Shown: piece after piece, positions 26,001 through 36,416 of the stretch
How positions within the stretch are numbered: position 1 is the stretch's first letter
Layout of the letters: the number at the start of each line of letters is the position of its first letter
Origin: Paulownia fortunei
Lineage: Eukaryota > Streptophyta > Magnoliopsida > Lamiales > Paulowniaceae
Direction of reading: 5' to 3'
Length of the DNA stretch: 64,000 nucleotides
Assembly: GCA_019321725.1 (NCBI GenBank)
Contig: CM033107.1
Location: 22,869,445 to 22,933,444, forward strand
Translations under genes and position numbers: made by a program
Notes under the pieces: generated by a model
Seen by the model: the letters and a program-made list of their open reading frames with translations, nothing else
Told to the model about the DNA's origin: nothing
The model's database searches: none

Positions 26001-28303
26001 AAAGAATTGATATAAATAAATATAAAAATATGCATTTATCACTTAAGTTTTGAGATTGAGAGATGTGAGTTGGAAAAAAGAATAATTAACTTAATTATTA
26101 AAATTTTATATAATAGGTTAATTAAAATATTATTTTTTAAGGTATAAATAGGTGGTCCGTTTTTTTTAACTTTCACACCGTCACCCTATCGTTAAGATGG
26201 TGCAGTTTTTATTTTACATAAATTATAATTTTTATTATAAATTAATATTAACGATACGATATGACAGGTTAGAGAATTTTTTAAAAATTATAATAACGGT
26301 ACTCATAATACATTAAAAATTTCCTAAAGAGATGTCATAATACATTATAAAATTTCGCAGATGAAAACCGTCATATCCTCCCCCATTCAAATCAGTCAAG
26401 CCCACATATCCTCCTCGGTCGGCCACTCATGGTACTCACACATATGGGTCTCATAGTAAGAACCTACTTTGATATTATTTTGTGATGGGCCCATTTACCC
26501 TTATTAAATTGCAGACAAAAGAGTAAAAATATTCCACTATATAAACCAGTGCAAAATCCCTCTCTTAATCGATGTGGGGTGACCTTCACACTGCTAAGGT
26601 TTTCTTTACAAAGTTCAGTTCATTACCATTCTTTTTCTTAAAAAGAAAAAAAAAAAAAAAGGGGATGGGTTGGGGGGCATTATATAATTTATAGCCTCTC
26701 TTCCAATTGTTGGCCTTAGAATTATGCATATAATTATCTATAAAATACTATAATAGTACACTATGAAAAATTGGACGAGAGTTTATTCCTCATTGGAACC
26801 AGTCAAGAGTTCTCTTGCCATAAAAAAGTAGTAGTTTGACCTGTTCAATAATTACTAAAATTACTCAATCAATTCTTTTCTTCTAGGAAAAGTAAATAAA
26901 AACCACTATTTTATTTTGTGGTATAATTAAAAATTGTTTTCAGTTCACACATTAGTCCATTGGCTATGCCATTTATAATTATCCTATAATATATTACTCA
27001 ACTTATTTTTTAAAAACTAGAAGTATGATAGTTTTGTTATGTCAAATTCTAAAAGGAAGGGTAGTATGGTAAAAAATTCTTAATCTCTTCCAGAATAAAT
27101 AGTATCATGAATAAATACTATGGTAATGTTTTAGTTTTATTTTAAGAATATTTTCGGTTTAAGTATGTGAAAAATGTCAAAAAAAATTTTGTTTTTTTTG
27201 ACTTAATTTGTAGTAAGTTTTGGAGATATAAATATGTTTTTTACTTTGTTTTTCAAAAGTTACGCTGTAATTTTACAACCAACATCCTATTTTCAAAAAA
27301 CTTACTCCATTTTCAAAAAAATGTTTTAAATATAAGAAAATAAATATATATTTTAATGTTTACATGTTAAAGCAATATTTCTACTTAATATATTAATATT
27401 ACGACCTTTAGTCCACTGAATTTTAACAAAAGTAATATATATATATATATATATATATATCTTATTTCACATTCACCATAAATATTTTACAAAATGAAAC
27501 CAAAGAGAACCATGTTTCTCGAGAATTATTTATAGCCCATGGATTTTTGCTCATACTATGTTTGGATTTTGAATTTTGACGAGCAAATGGAAGAGAAAAA
27601 GAAAAATCATCAAAGAATAAAATAATGCTATCATGTAGAATGCTATATATATTAAATTTTTCCTCACTAAAATTCAAAAAATCAAATAGAGCATTTAATT
27701 TCATTTAAATCAAGAAGAGAATGCCTATCAAAATAATTTTCTACTTAATCACTCTAAAAACAAGTAACAAAGTCCTGGTATTCTTATTCGTTGCTAGCAC
27801 ATTGATCGAATCGAATTGAAATTAAAATAGTAAAACTAAATTAAAAAATTTAATTCAATAATTGATTTTTATTTTTATAAAAATTTAATATTCGATTTGA
27901 TTCAAATTATAGTTTTTACAAATGTTATGTACAATTTTTATATAGTATTTTTTTATTCTTTCTTAATATATTTTTTATTTTTTACTTATCAAAACTAAAA
28001 AAGTAAATAAAAAATACAATTATTCATTTTATTTAAAAAAAAAACAAATTATCAAATTGAAAAATAAAAAAGAATTTAATATTAAATTAATTAATTTGAT
28101 TTGATTTTTAAAATAATATTTTAATATACTGTATTTTTAATTTATTGAAACTTTGATCGATTCAATTTTACGAACACTCCTAAATCATAATCAATTCTAA
28201 GCCATCCCTACACCCTAAAAGAAGAAAATATATAGAAATAAAAAAGAATTCAAAAAAAAAAAAGTAGGAACCTCTTCCGCGTAGCCTCCAAGTAATTCCC
28301 GAC
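23097..28303. other. Intergenic region between PLA2 and DUF2828 genes
   Basis: No gene supported. The region holds a diverged tandem repeat of about 177 bp (24505-24860), an AT microsatellite (27438-27459), a poly-A run followed by a G-rich stretch (26641-26678), and a short block with the palindromic word GGGCCC flanked by cgccta/taggcg (near 25461-25482). Remaining sequence is AT-rich and low in information. The frames at 23199, 24407 and 27462 are short and not gene-like. Confidence 0.5.
24505..24860 (+). repeat. Diverged tandem repeat, period about 177 bp
   Basis: Two units share, in order, 'cctaatctct' followed by 'caaaaaag' or 'taaaaaag', then 'aaagttct', a 'gatacaa' plus poly-T stretch, 'atcatttatgataat' and 'gcatata' with 'gtccaaa'. 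A shorter third partial copy ('tccaaatcaatcaataat') follows at about 24906-24945. Confidence 0.7.
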
Positions 28304-28310
28304 TATATAT
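28304..28310 (+). promoter_or_regulatory. TATA box of the DUF2828 gene
   Basis: TATATAT in a 'gactatatatta' context, 81 bases upstream of the ATG at 28385; expected start of transcription near 28335-28340. Confidence 0.55.
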
Positions 28311-28384
28311 TATAATTTCAGTTCACTGCTTGCAACACAGCCTCGCCAATTCTCGTCAACTCATTCACAAATAGCTTTCTCACC

Positions 28385-30256
28385 ATGGCACTATCAACCC
28401 CAACTCTTCTCGGACCACCAGAAATCTACCAACAATCTGCCGCCTCCGCCGCTGCCACAACCACCACTAAGAGTGATACATTCATGGACCTTATGGTGGC
28501 AAATTTTAATAACACAGCGACCTTCAAAAACCCACCAATGGGCCTGACGGAAAACTGTTCCCCGACTTTTTTCTCGACGGGTAATCCCTGTTTGGATTTC
28601 TTTTTCCATGTTGTTCCCGACACGTCTCCAGAAACCTTGATTTACCGCCTGCAACTCGCCTGGGATCAAGACCCATTGAAGGCCCTGAAGCTCGTTTGCA
28701 ATCTCCGAGGAGTCCGAGGCACTGGGAAATCTGATAAAGAAGGGTTCTACACCGCTGCACTGTGGCTGCACAAGCATCACCCCAAAACGCTTGCGTGCAA
28801 CGTGGCTTCCTTGGCGGATTTTGGTTACTTTAAGGATCTGCTAGAGATTCCTTTTCGGCTTCTGGAAGGGGCCGATGCACGAAAATTGGCGAAAGAGATG
28901 TGGCAGAGGAGGAAAGGTGTTAAAAAAGTGGGGGCTCGTCGTGGCTGGGTTTCTGGCCGAGGACGGACCAGGGGTGTAGAGAAAAATGATAAAATTAAGA
29001 AAAATGAGTCGACACGTGAAGAGAAGAGGATTGAAAGGGCGAAAAGGGTTGTCGAGCGGTTTAATCGCGATCCTGATTTCAAGTTCTTGCACGATCGTGT
29101 GTCTGACCTTTTCGCCCAGTGCTTAAGATCGGACATGAAGCTGTTGAATTCAGGGGATTTGTATAAAATCAGCCTCGCTGCAAAATGGTGTCCCTCCCTG
29201 GATTCCTCCTTCGATAAAATGACACTATTGTGTGAAACCATTGCCAAGAAGGTGTTTCCGAGAGAGAAATATCCGGAGTTTGAAGGAATTGAGGAGGCCC
29301 ATTATGCCTATCGCGTGAGGGATCGTTTGAGGAAGCAAGTGCTCGTGCCACTGCGTAAGGCCCTGGAATTGCCTGAGGTTTACATTGGAGCCAACGATTG
29401 GGGGTCTATTCCTTACAATAGGGTGGCATCTGTTGCTATGAAATTGTACAAGGAGAAATTCTTGAAGCACGATAAGGAAAGATTTCAGGAGTATCTTGAG
29501 AAAGTGAAGGCTGGGAAAGCAAAAATTGCGGCTGGCGCATTGCTTCCGCATGACATAATTGTGGCTTTGGGTGATGCCGATGGTGGTGAAGTGGCGGAGC
29601 TTCAGTGGAAGAGAATGGTGGGGGACATGGCCAAGAAGGGGAAATTGAATAATTGCCTTGCTATTAGTGATGTTTCGGGGAGTATGGCTGGGATTCCAAT
29701 GGAGGTGTCTGTGGCACTTGGAGTTTTGGTCTCAGAGTTGAGCGATGAGCCTTGGAAAGGGAAGCTCATCACTTTTAGCGAAAATCCCAAGCTTCAAATA
29801 GTTGAAGGGGATAGCTTGAGTGCGAAAACCGAGTTTGTTAGAAGAATGGAATGGGGGATGAATACTAATTTCCAGAAGGTGTTTGATTTGTTACTTCAAG
29901 TGGCTGTGAATGGAAGTTTGAGGGCTGATCAGATGATTAAGAGGCTGTTTGTGTTCAGTGACATGGAATTTGATCAGGCCTCTCAAACACCTTGGGAGAC
30001 AGATTATCAGGCGATTGTGAGGAAGTTTACAGATAGAGGTTATGGAGATTGTGTGCCAGAAATTGTGTTTTGGAATTTGAGGGACTCGAAGGCCACGCCC
30101 GTGCCGGGGAACCAGCCAGGGGTTGCACTTGTTAGCGGGTTCTCAAAGAATTTGATGACTTTGTTTTTGGAAAAGGGTGGAACTTTGGATCCTGAGGGTG
30201 TCATGGAAGCTGCAATTTCTGGTGAGGAGTACCAGAAGCTGATTGTGCTAGACTGA
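28385..30256 (+). CDS. DUF2828 / von Willebrand A-like protein
   Basis: Intronless gene for a 623-residue protein of the DUF2828 family (relatives occur in plants, fungi and giant DNA viruses; molecular function not established). The N-terminal half has the helical, Lys/Arg-rich character of that family, with RGVRGTGKSDKEG near 109-121 and a basic stretch (KKVGARRGWVSGRGRTRG) near 180-200 followed by charged helices. The C-terminal third is a vWA-like fold with an intact metal-ion-dependent adhesion motif: DVSGS at about 427-431, Thr in NTNFQK near 494, and Asp in FSDMEFD near 526. The likely role is cation-dependent binding of protein or RNP; the TROVE-vWA architecture of Ro60 is a structural analogy only. 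The ATG has a good context (caccATGg) and follows a TATA box. GC content is higher than the surroundings, as for a real gene. Confidence 0.9.
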   Translation: MALSTPTLLGPPEIYQQSAASAAATTTTKSDTFMDLMVANFNNTATFKNPPMGLTENCSPTFFSTGNPCLDFFFHVVPDTSPETLIYRLQLAWDQDPLKALKLVCNLRGVRGTGKSDKEGFYTAALWLHKHHPKTLACNVASLADFGYFKDLLEIPFRLLEGADARKLAKEMWQRRKGVKKVGARRGWVSGRGRTRGVEKNDKIKKNESTREEKRIERAKRVVERFNRDPDFKFLHDRVSDLFAQCLRSDMKLLNSGDLYKISLAAKWCPSLDSSFDKMTLLCETIAKKVFPREKYPEFEGIEEAHYAYRVRDRLRKQVLVPLRKALELPEVYIGANDWGSIPYNRVASVAMKLYKEKFLKHDKERFQEYLEKVKAGKAKIAAGALLPHDIIVALGDADGGEVAELQWKRMVGDMAKKGKLNNCLAISDVSGSMAGIPMEVSVALGVLVSELSDEPWKGKLITFSENPKLQIVEGDSLSAKTEFVRRMEWGMNTNFQKVFDLLLQVAVNGSLRADQMIKRLFVFSDMEFDQASQTPWETDYQAIVRKFTDRGYGDCVPEIVFWNLRDSKATPVPGNQPGVALVSGFSKNLMTLFLEKGGTLDPEGVMEAAISGEEYQKLIVLD

Positions 30257-33200
30257 TTCAATTAACCATTTCAATGGCTTGGCAAAATGTCCTGCACGTT
30301 CTTGCCATTTCCTGTATATAGTAGAAAGCTTGATTGAAGTATGATATTGTTTACTGTGAAAAAGATGAGAGATTGGATTGACCATTGTAGGTTACTTCAG
30401 TATATTTTGTAAGCTCAAGCTATTTGTTGCCTTGTTCCTTCAGATGCATCAAGATCCAGACATCCGGTGAGGCATGTATTATACGATGTTGTTATGTTTG
30501 ATGATCTTTTTGTTTATTATCTGTATTCTGTCATCACAGACATGCGATAAATTTTAAGCCTACGAGTGTAAAGAAAAACAAGAAAACAATTAATCTAAGT
30601 ACATGGTCCTTTTCAGCTTATGCATGAGAACTTAACTAACTAATATGACTGCATGAGAAACAACAGATTTAACTGAATGGACAAGATTTGTTAACTCTAA
30701 GTAGCCTACTTAAACCAAGTTTAACAAATAATTAATGCGCAAATGCTTCAAATTTCCTGAAACAGATTTCATCCATTAATGAAAGGAAAGATTAGCATCC
30801 CTTTAAATTCTTTCTTACAATTTGTCTTATGTTGCTTATGACTAAAAATGGACTTCCACTATATACATAGGAAAATTTGGTTTGTGAAACAGATTTAAGG
30901 AATCCTTTCCTTTAATGTTTTTTTCCTTATTGATCCTTTGTTACACTTCTTCAATTAAGGAGGCTAGTTACAATTATTTAATCTCGTCCATTCATTTAAG
31001 TTTCTTGTGATGTCTCAATCATCCAAGTGTGTAATGGATGAAACTGGAGAGGAAGTGGAGAATCCAATTAATCATAATACCTTTTTGAAATTAATATCGT
31101 GATTATAATATTTTGAAGGTGGGATTCTCAATTTTGAGGAATCACTTTACTTAAATCCACTTGAGCATACCAAACATAAAAAATTGATTTTTTGATAATC
31201 AAATTCCCAGTTTAGATAAAATTTTCTGGCAAACAAATGGGGCTTAACATAAATTTGATTTTGTATTAAAAATTGATACTTTATTAATTTTTAAAGTTTA
31301 ACAATCTCATCTCCTTAATTCATTAAGAATAATTGTGTATTTCTAATTTAAAAACTGCCTACTCCTACTCCCTTAATTTTAATTTTCACGAATTTCATAG
31401 CAGAAGCTAACAAATAAGCCAAAATCAGGAGGAAAATAAAATACCACCACGTTTTGTGTATCCTCCAAGCAACTACCAACGCCATCAATATTCTGTGTCT
31501 ACCCTTTCTCTGATTTTCCATTTTTATAAAAATGGCTTGTTGATTTCTACTCCTGGAAATTGAAAGTCCAACCATGACAAGTGCTCTGTCGTCTCCTTTG
31601 GTCGCTTCCTAATAGAGATGGATTTAAACTTGTACTTACTTTAAATCCATTTCATTTGGTTCTGAGTTTTAATTTTTTATTTTTAAATTCAATTCAATCG
31701 AAAAATCTACCTATTTAATTTTTTAATAATATTATTTTTAAAAATTATAAATTATAAATTATAAATTGGGTTTACTGAACTTAATGGTCTACTCATCGAA
31801 TTTAAATTTTTAAAAATATCAGGTACAGGGTTCCAAGCAAATTTGACTCATTATCACCCCTACTTGGTAACGAGTAAAATAAAAAAAAAAAAAAAATTGC
31901 ATTCTGCCTTTGTTAGTGATAAGCAATTGAGCCACGGATGTAATTTGATGAATGCAAAAGTTAGAGCAGCTTGCATGAGGGGGTGTCTTGCCTGTAAATA
32001 TATGTTTCAGTTCATTCAAAGGAGGCATATAATAGAGAAAATATGTTTATATGTTTTAAGTCTATCTGTAGTTATTTTCATCTCTCTCTTATGTTGAACG
32101 TTCTTTTCTCTTTCCTTCTTGCTAATTTTCTCTCTTTTTAATTTATTCAACTTTTAACCTTTTTTCCTCTTTATGTTTTAGTGTTTGTTTCCATCTAAAA
32201 GCCGAAGCTCTAATTATTTTCTTTCTCTCTCTTTGGTGTTCAGTGATCTTTTTTCTAAATGTTTGTTATTTTATTTTATTTGAAGGTTAGATACGTAGAG
32301 GTCCAAGATACTTAGAATTAAAAATATAAATAATAATAATTATTATTATTTAGTCTACGTTGTTGTAATCTTGTCGTAGGTTATGTTTTGGAATTTATTA
32401 GAAATGATAATTTAGTGGGGCCAAATTTGAACTTGATTGAACTCATTCTACTTGGAGCAAATTTTTATTATTATAAATGGATTGAGGTCAGATTTTGATT
32501 TTTGTTTCCAAATGTATTATGCCCCTTTTTAATTTTTTAAATTTATTATATATATATATTTGTGATATTTTTTAAAAAATATATAATTTTTAGAAAATTT
32601 TAGTGTATTATTATTAAAAATATATATTTTAATATTTTTAAATATATATGAAAAAAATGAATTTAAAAGGTTTAGCGAGTCTAATACGCCGGATCTTGAC
32701 CAAGTCCTAAAATTTTTTGATAGGATGAATTTTGAGTTTTATTAAACCTGTTCTATTGTTATTTCTAAAATTTATATGTGATACAGAGTCCATTGAAACA
32801 ATGAATGATCGAAATTGTTCTCAACATCCCGCTGCTGAAATTGGGAAGTTATAATTTACACTCACAAACTTATAAGCCCTTCATATGAAGTGATTCGTTT
32901 AAGAGCTCCACTATATTTTCTCTAAATTTGATCCACTTCTTAGATATTAACGTAACTAAATCTATGTTAGTAGGTTTAATTTGATAAAATATAACAAAAA
33001 ACGTTGTTTAATTTTTTAACTTGATACATTGTGTTTTGATTTTCAAATTCAAGCTCAAAGTTATAGTCACTCTCTAAATAAATATCCTATATACGAGATT
33101 TATAATTATTGTATGAGTTACAAATTTAATTGAATAAATGTTTAAAACATTTGAAGACAATAAATGAAAAATAATTAATCTATCAACATTAACAATTGAA

Positions 33201-34917
33201 TTAAGAATTTAAAGCATTATAGTTATTGAATATTTAAAACCTAAATAATAATTTAACTATTTAAATTATTACTCTTCAAGCTAAAATTATTCCAATTTCA
33301 TGGTTGCATAATCTTCCTACCATAATACTTGCAAAGGGTTAGGTTTATCTTTAAAAAAAAAAAAAAAAGGCATAAAATATTTTCGAACTATTGGTACTAA
33401 TAATACTTTCATAGCTTCCACATATTGATGAACCGAAAGAATTAGTTCATTGATGTTAAGGGATTTCATCTTGAAAATGTAGACAAATATTTTCATCCAT
33501 GCTTCACTTGAAACACATGCTGCTTTGAATATTGAGAAGATAATTGTATGACTTGAGACATTTATATTAAGTACATTTCTATTTGATTAATTTTTACTAT
33601 ATAAAAATTAATTAATTTAATTAATCAATCAATATCGGTTTATTGTATTGTCCTCACAAAAAAAAAAAAAATAGAAATATAAAACATTCTAAATATAGAA
33701 TTATATATAATTAAAGAAAGCGTTTGCTTCCACATCTCGACTAATAAATTTATTTATAGTATGAAATTTTTAATATAAATTTTTCAATAAGTACTTCTAA
33801 ATATCATTAAGTGTTTAAGAAAATATACTTCAATAACCATTCAATAGAAATATCAATAAATAAATAACATGAATATTCACGTCTTCAAAATAAATTTTTA
33901 AATATTAACCAATAAACGCGTAAGATTTTCACATACGAACTTTTATATTTACAAATCCACTATAATTTTCCAAACACCCTCAGAGTTTACTTCAAGCTTG
34001 ATAACGTATAAAGATAATTTATGAACTGCAGCTAGGAAATTTGAAAACGAAAGGAGAGTTGCAACAAATATAACAATTTTAAGGAACAACTAAGACTCAC
34101 GTAAACCGCATTTCATCCATAAGTCTCCACCATTAATGGTAACTAAACTATCAGCTTATTTGCATCCACTTCTTTAAGGATTAGAGTTTTGGGTCACCTG
34201 AAATTAGGATTTTTGACAAAGATCGTCCCTGTAGCATTATTTGGTCATATATATTAATAAAATTTTATTTAAAGACGAAAATACATATATTCCTATATTT
34301 TTAGGGAAAAAAAATAAGTATAACTTTCAAACTCTACATATTTTATTTTAAGGAAAAAATGATAAGTGAAACTAAATTTTAAATTGTAAAATCTTTTCAA
34401 TGACGTGAGGAATATTGATTGTTACTAAATTTTAAATTTTAAGAGTATATATTATTATTATGTTTTACTTTCATGATTGTAAATGCTTCACGAATTTTTA
34501 AATACATAATTTTCAAAATGAAATGAGAGACTAAATTTTGATTATGAAATTTTTACTAGTACAATAAATCCTATATTAAAAAAAGGAGTGATTTGTAATG
34601 CATTGTTTTTGTTTTTAGAATTATGTATTAGAAGATGATTTAGCTGTAATTATTTTATACACGTTAATTTATACTTTGTGTTTTAGGAAATAGGGCTGAA
34701 ACTTTAATAGTGATCTTTTACTTATTTTTAAAAATTTTGCATTTCATAAACTAAGTTTTTTCAATTAGAATATATTGCTTTCTTACAATAAAAATAGTGT
34801 TCTCTATAGTAATTGAAGATGATAATATTTAATTTGATCTCACCTTGATTTAATAATAATCAATTAAAAAACTTTAATTTTCTAAAAATTAATTCTCATA
34901 AAAGTTACTTAATATTA
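30257..34917. other. Intergenic region downstream of the DUF2828 gene
   Basis: The first few hundred bases are probably the 3' UTR of the DUF2828 gene. Elsewhere I see AT-rich DNA with no supported gene. A short inverted pair at about 30778-30797 and 30900-30917 ('cattaatgaaaggaaagatt' and its near reverse complement) may be a MITE relic. A segment at 34155-34250 resembles one at 55405-55495. Small frames at 31843-32097 and 31348-31575 were considered; only the latter is listed, at low confidence. Confidence 0.5.
31348..31521 (-). CDS. Possible small basic single-pass membrane peptide
   Basis: A 57-residue frame starting MENQRKGRHR, with a hydrophobic helix (WWYFIFLLILAYLLASAM) and a basic tail (KFVKIKIKG). 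An in-frame ATG at 31575 would add 18 residues. Composition here is more even than the flanks, which is the only reason to list it. I recognise no family, and a chance open frame is at least as likely. Confidence 0.15.
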   Translation of the reverse strand: MENQRKGRHRILMALVVAWRIHKTWWYFIFLLILAYLLASAMKFVKIKIKGVGVGSF

Positions 34918-35157
34918 TAACATTTACAGTACAAAAAATTCAAATTATTGCTATTAAAATTTTCACATCACAAACCTTAGCCTATGCATACCCTCTCCAC
35001 CCTCTCTCTCTTAAGTTTCGTATTTCAATATGCATAATGCAAAAAACCCGAGTTATTGCTATTAAAAATTTCACAGTACAAATCTTAGGCCACCATTGCT
35101 CTTTCGCTACACTCTCTCTCGTGTTTTATGTTTCAAAATCTATGATCCAAAAAATCT
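34918..35157 (+). repeat. Direct-repeat block outside the inverted repeat
   Basis: Contains about two units of a roughly 105-115 bp motif with words 'ttattgctattaaaa', 'tttcacat' or 'tttcacagtacaa', 'cttaggcca' and 'ctctctctc', each ending near 'gtatttcaatatgcataat'. The stretch is repeated almost word for word inside the inverted-repeat loop at 35486-35673. Confidence 0.75.
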
Positions 35158-36002
35158 TAATTTTCGTGACTGGGTTTTGCGCGCCAAAAACCTTTGGTTA
35201 CCCCACCCACTCACAGCTGTTTTTCTTGAGTTTTGTAGTTCAACACGTATAACTCAAAAACCCTAGTTATTATTATTGATTTTTCAGACAACAAACCCTA
35301 GGCCGTTCCCACCCGTGGATGCTCTCTATAGTGTTATGTATTTCAAGATATATATTACAAAAAACCCTAATTTTTGCCATTGAAATTTTTTCATAAGAAA
35401 CCGTAGGCCACCCCACCCTCTCGGTACTACTCTCTCTCTCTCTCTTGTGTTCAGTATTTGAACATTCATAATACAAAAAATCCAAATTATTGCTATTAAA
35501 ATTTTCACATCACAAACCTTAGGCTATGCATACCCTCTCCACACTCTCTCTCTTAAGTTTCGTATTTCAATATGCATAATGCAAAAAACCCAAGTTATTG
35601 CAATTAAAAATTTCACAGTACAAATCTTAGGCCACCATTACTCTTTCGCTACATTCTCTTTCGTGTTCAATGATTGGATTTTTTGTATTATGAATGTTCA
35701 AATACTGAACACAAGAGAGAGAGAGAGAGTAGTACCGAGAGGGTGGGGGTGACCTACGGTTTCTTATGAAAAAATTTCAGTGGCAAAAATTAAGGTTTTT
35801 TGTAATATATATCTTGAAACACATAACACTATAGAGAGCATTCACGGGTGGGAATGGCCTAGGGTTTGTTGTCTGAAAAATCAATAATAATAACTAGGGT
35901 TTTTGGGTTATACGTGTTGAACTAGAAAACTCAAGAGAAACAGTTGTGAATGGGTGGGGTAACCAAAGGTTTTTGGCGCGCAAAACCCAGTCATGAAAAT
36001 TA
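35158..36002. repeat. Large inverted repeat (arms about 328 bp) upstream of BAHD gene
   Basis: The left arm 35158-35485 is the near-exact reverse complement of the right arm 35675-36002. Paired landmarks: 'gactgggttttgcgcgcc' (35168) with 'ggcgcgcaaaacccagtc' (35975), 'acaacaaaccctaggcc' (35289) with 'ggcctagggtttgttgt' (35856), and 'gaacattcataatac' (35460) with 'gtattatgaatgttc' (35685). The 189-base loop repeats the block at 34936-35130. Each arm is itself built of about 110-bp tandem subunits containing 'aaaccctag'-like words and CT runs. If transcribed, the locus would give a long hairpin RNA. No transposase gene is present. Confidence 0.9.
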
Positions 36003-36416
36003 TGTGCTAAACTAAGATATTTTGTGCATAATTAAAGAGAGTTTCAAAATTTTGAATGTTAGTTTCTCATTTCTTCCATATTTATAATTTAAAAAATGAT
36101 CTCGATTAACTTTTTGTAAAGAATAATTTTTTTTTCATATATATTAGACTAGGAGAATACAATTTTTTTTTTTGGAAATCTTTGATTTAATAATACGACA
36201 TGGGAAGTTTTGCCAAAACTTCAAACCTTAACGAGTTGGATGCAAACTGTCCACGACTCATGAACCCAGTTTTAGACTTTTAGTAGCCTTAATATAAGGT
36301 CATAAGACTCAAATGCCATAAAAAAATGACTCTTTTAAATACAAGAGCATATAATGCAATAAATCCAAGATCAATCATCTCAAAAACTCCATCTTCTCTC
36401 CCCTCCCAAATGCAAA
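36003..36416 (+). promoter_or_regulatory. Proximal promoter region of the BAHD gene
   Basis: About 0.4 kb separates the inverted repeat from the BAHD start codon. A TATA-like TTTAAATA lies at 36334-36341, about 76-83 bases upstream of the ATG. The bases from 36360 to 36416 are C/A-rich and look like a 5' UTR. No specific factor site can be claimed from sequence alone. Confidence 0.4.

Noticed and set aside
28394..30261. Several open frames antisense or shifted to the DUF2828 gene
   Set aside because: Shadows of a long GC-richer coding sequence; no domain content.
35288..35305. Telomere-like words (aaaccctag) as an interstitial telomere
   Set aside because: Single scattered words within 110-bp subunits, not tandem TTTAGGG arrays.
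35037..35508. Open frames of 60-71 residues on both strands in the inverted-repeat region
   Set aside because: They follow the repeat subunits, are low complexity and change with each copy.
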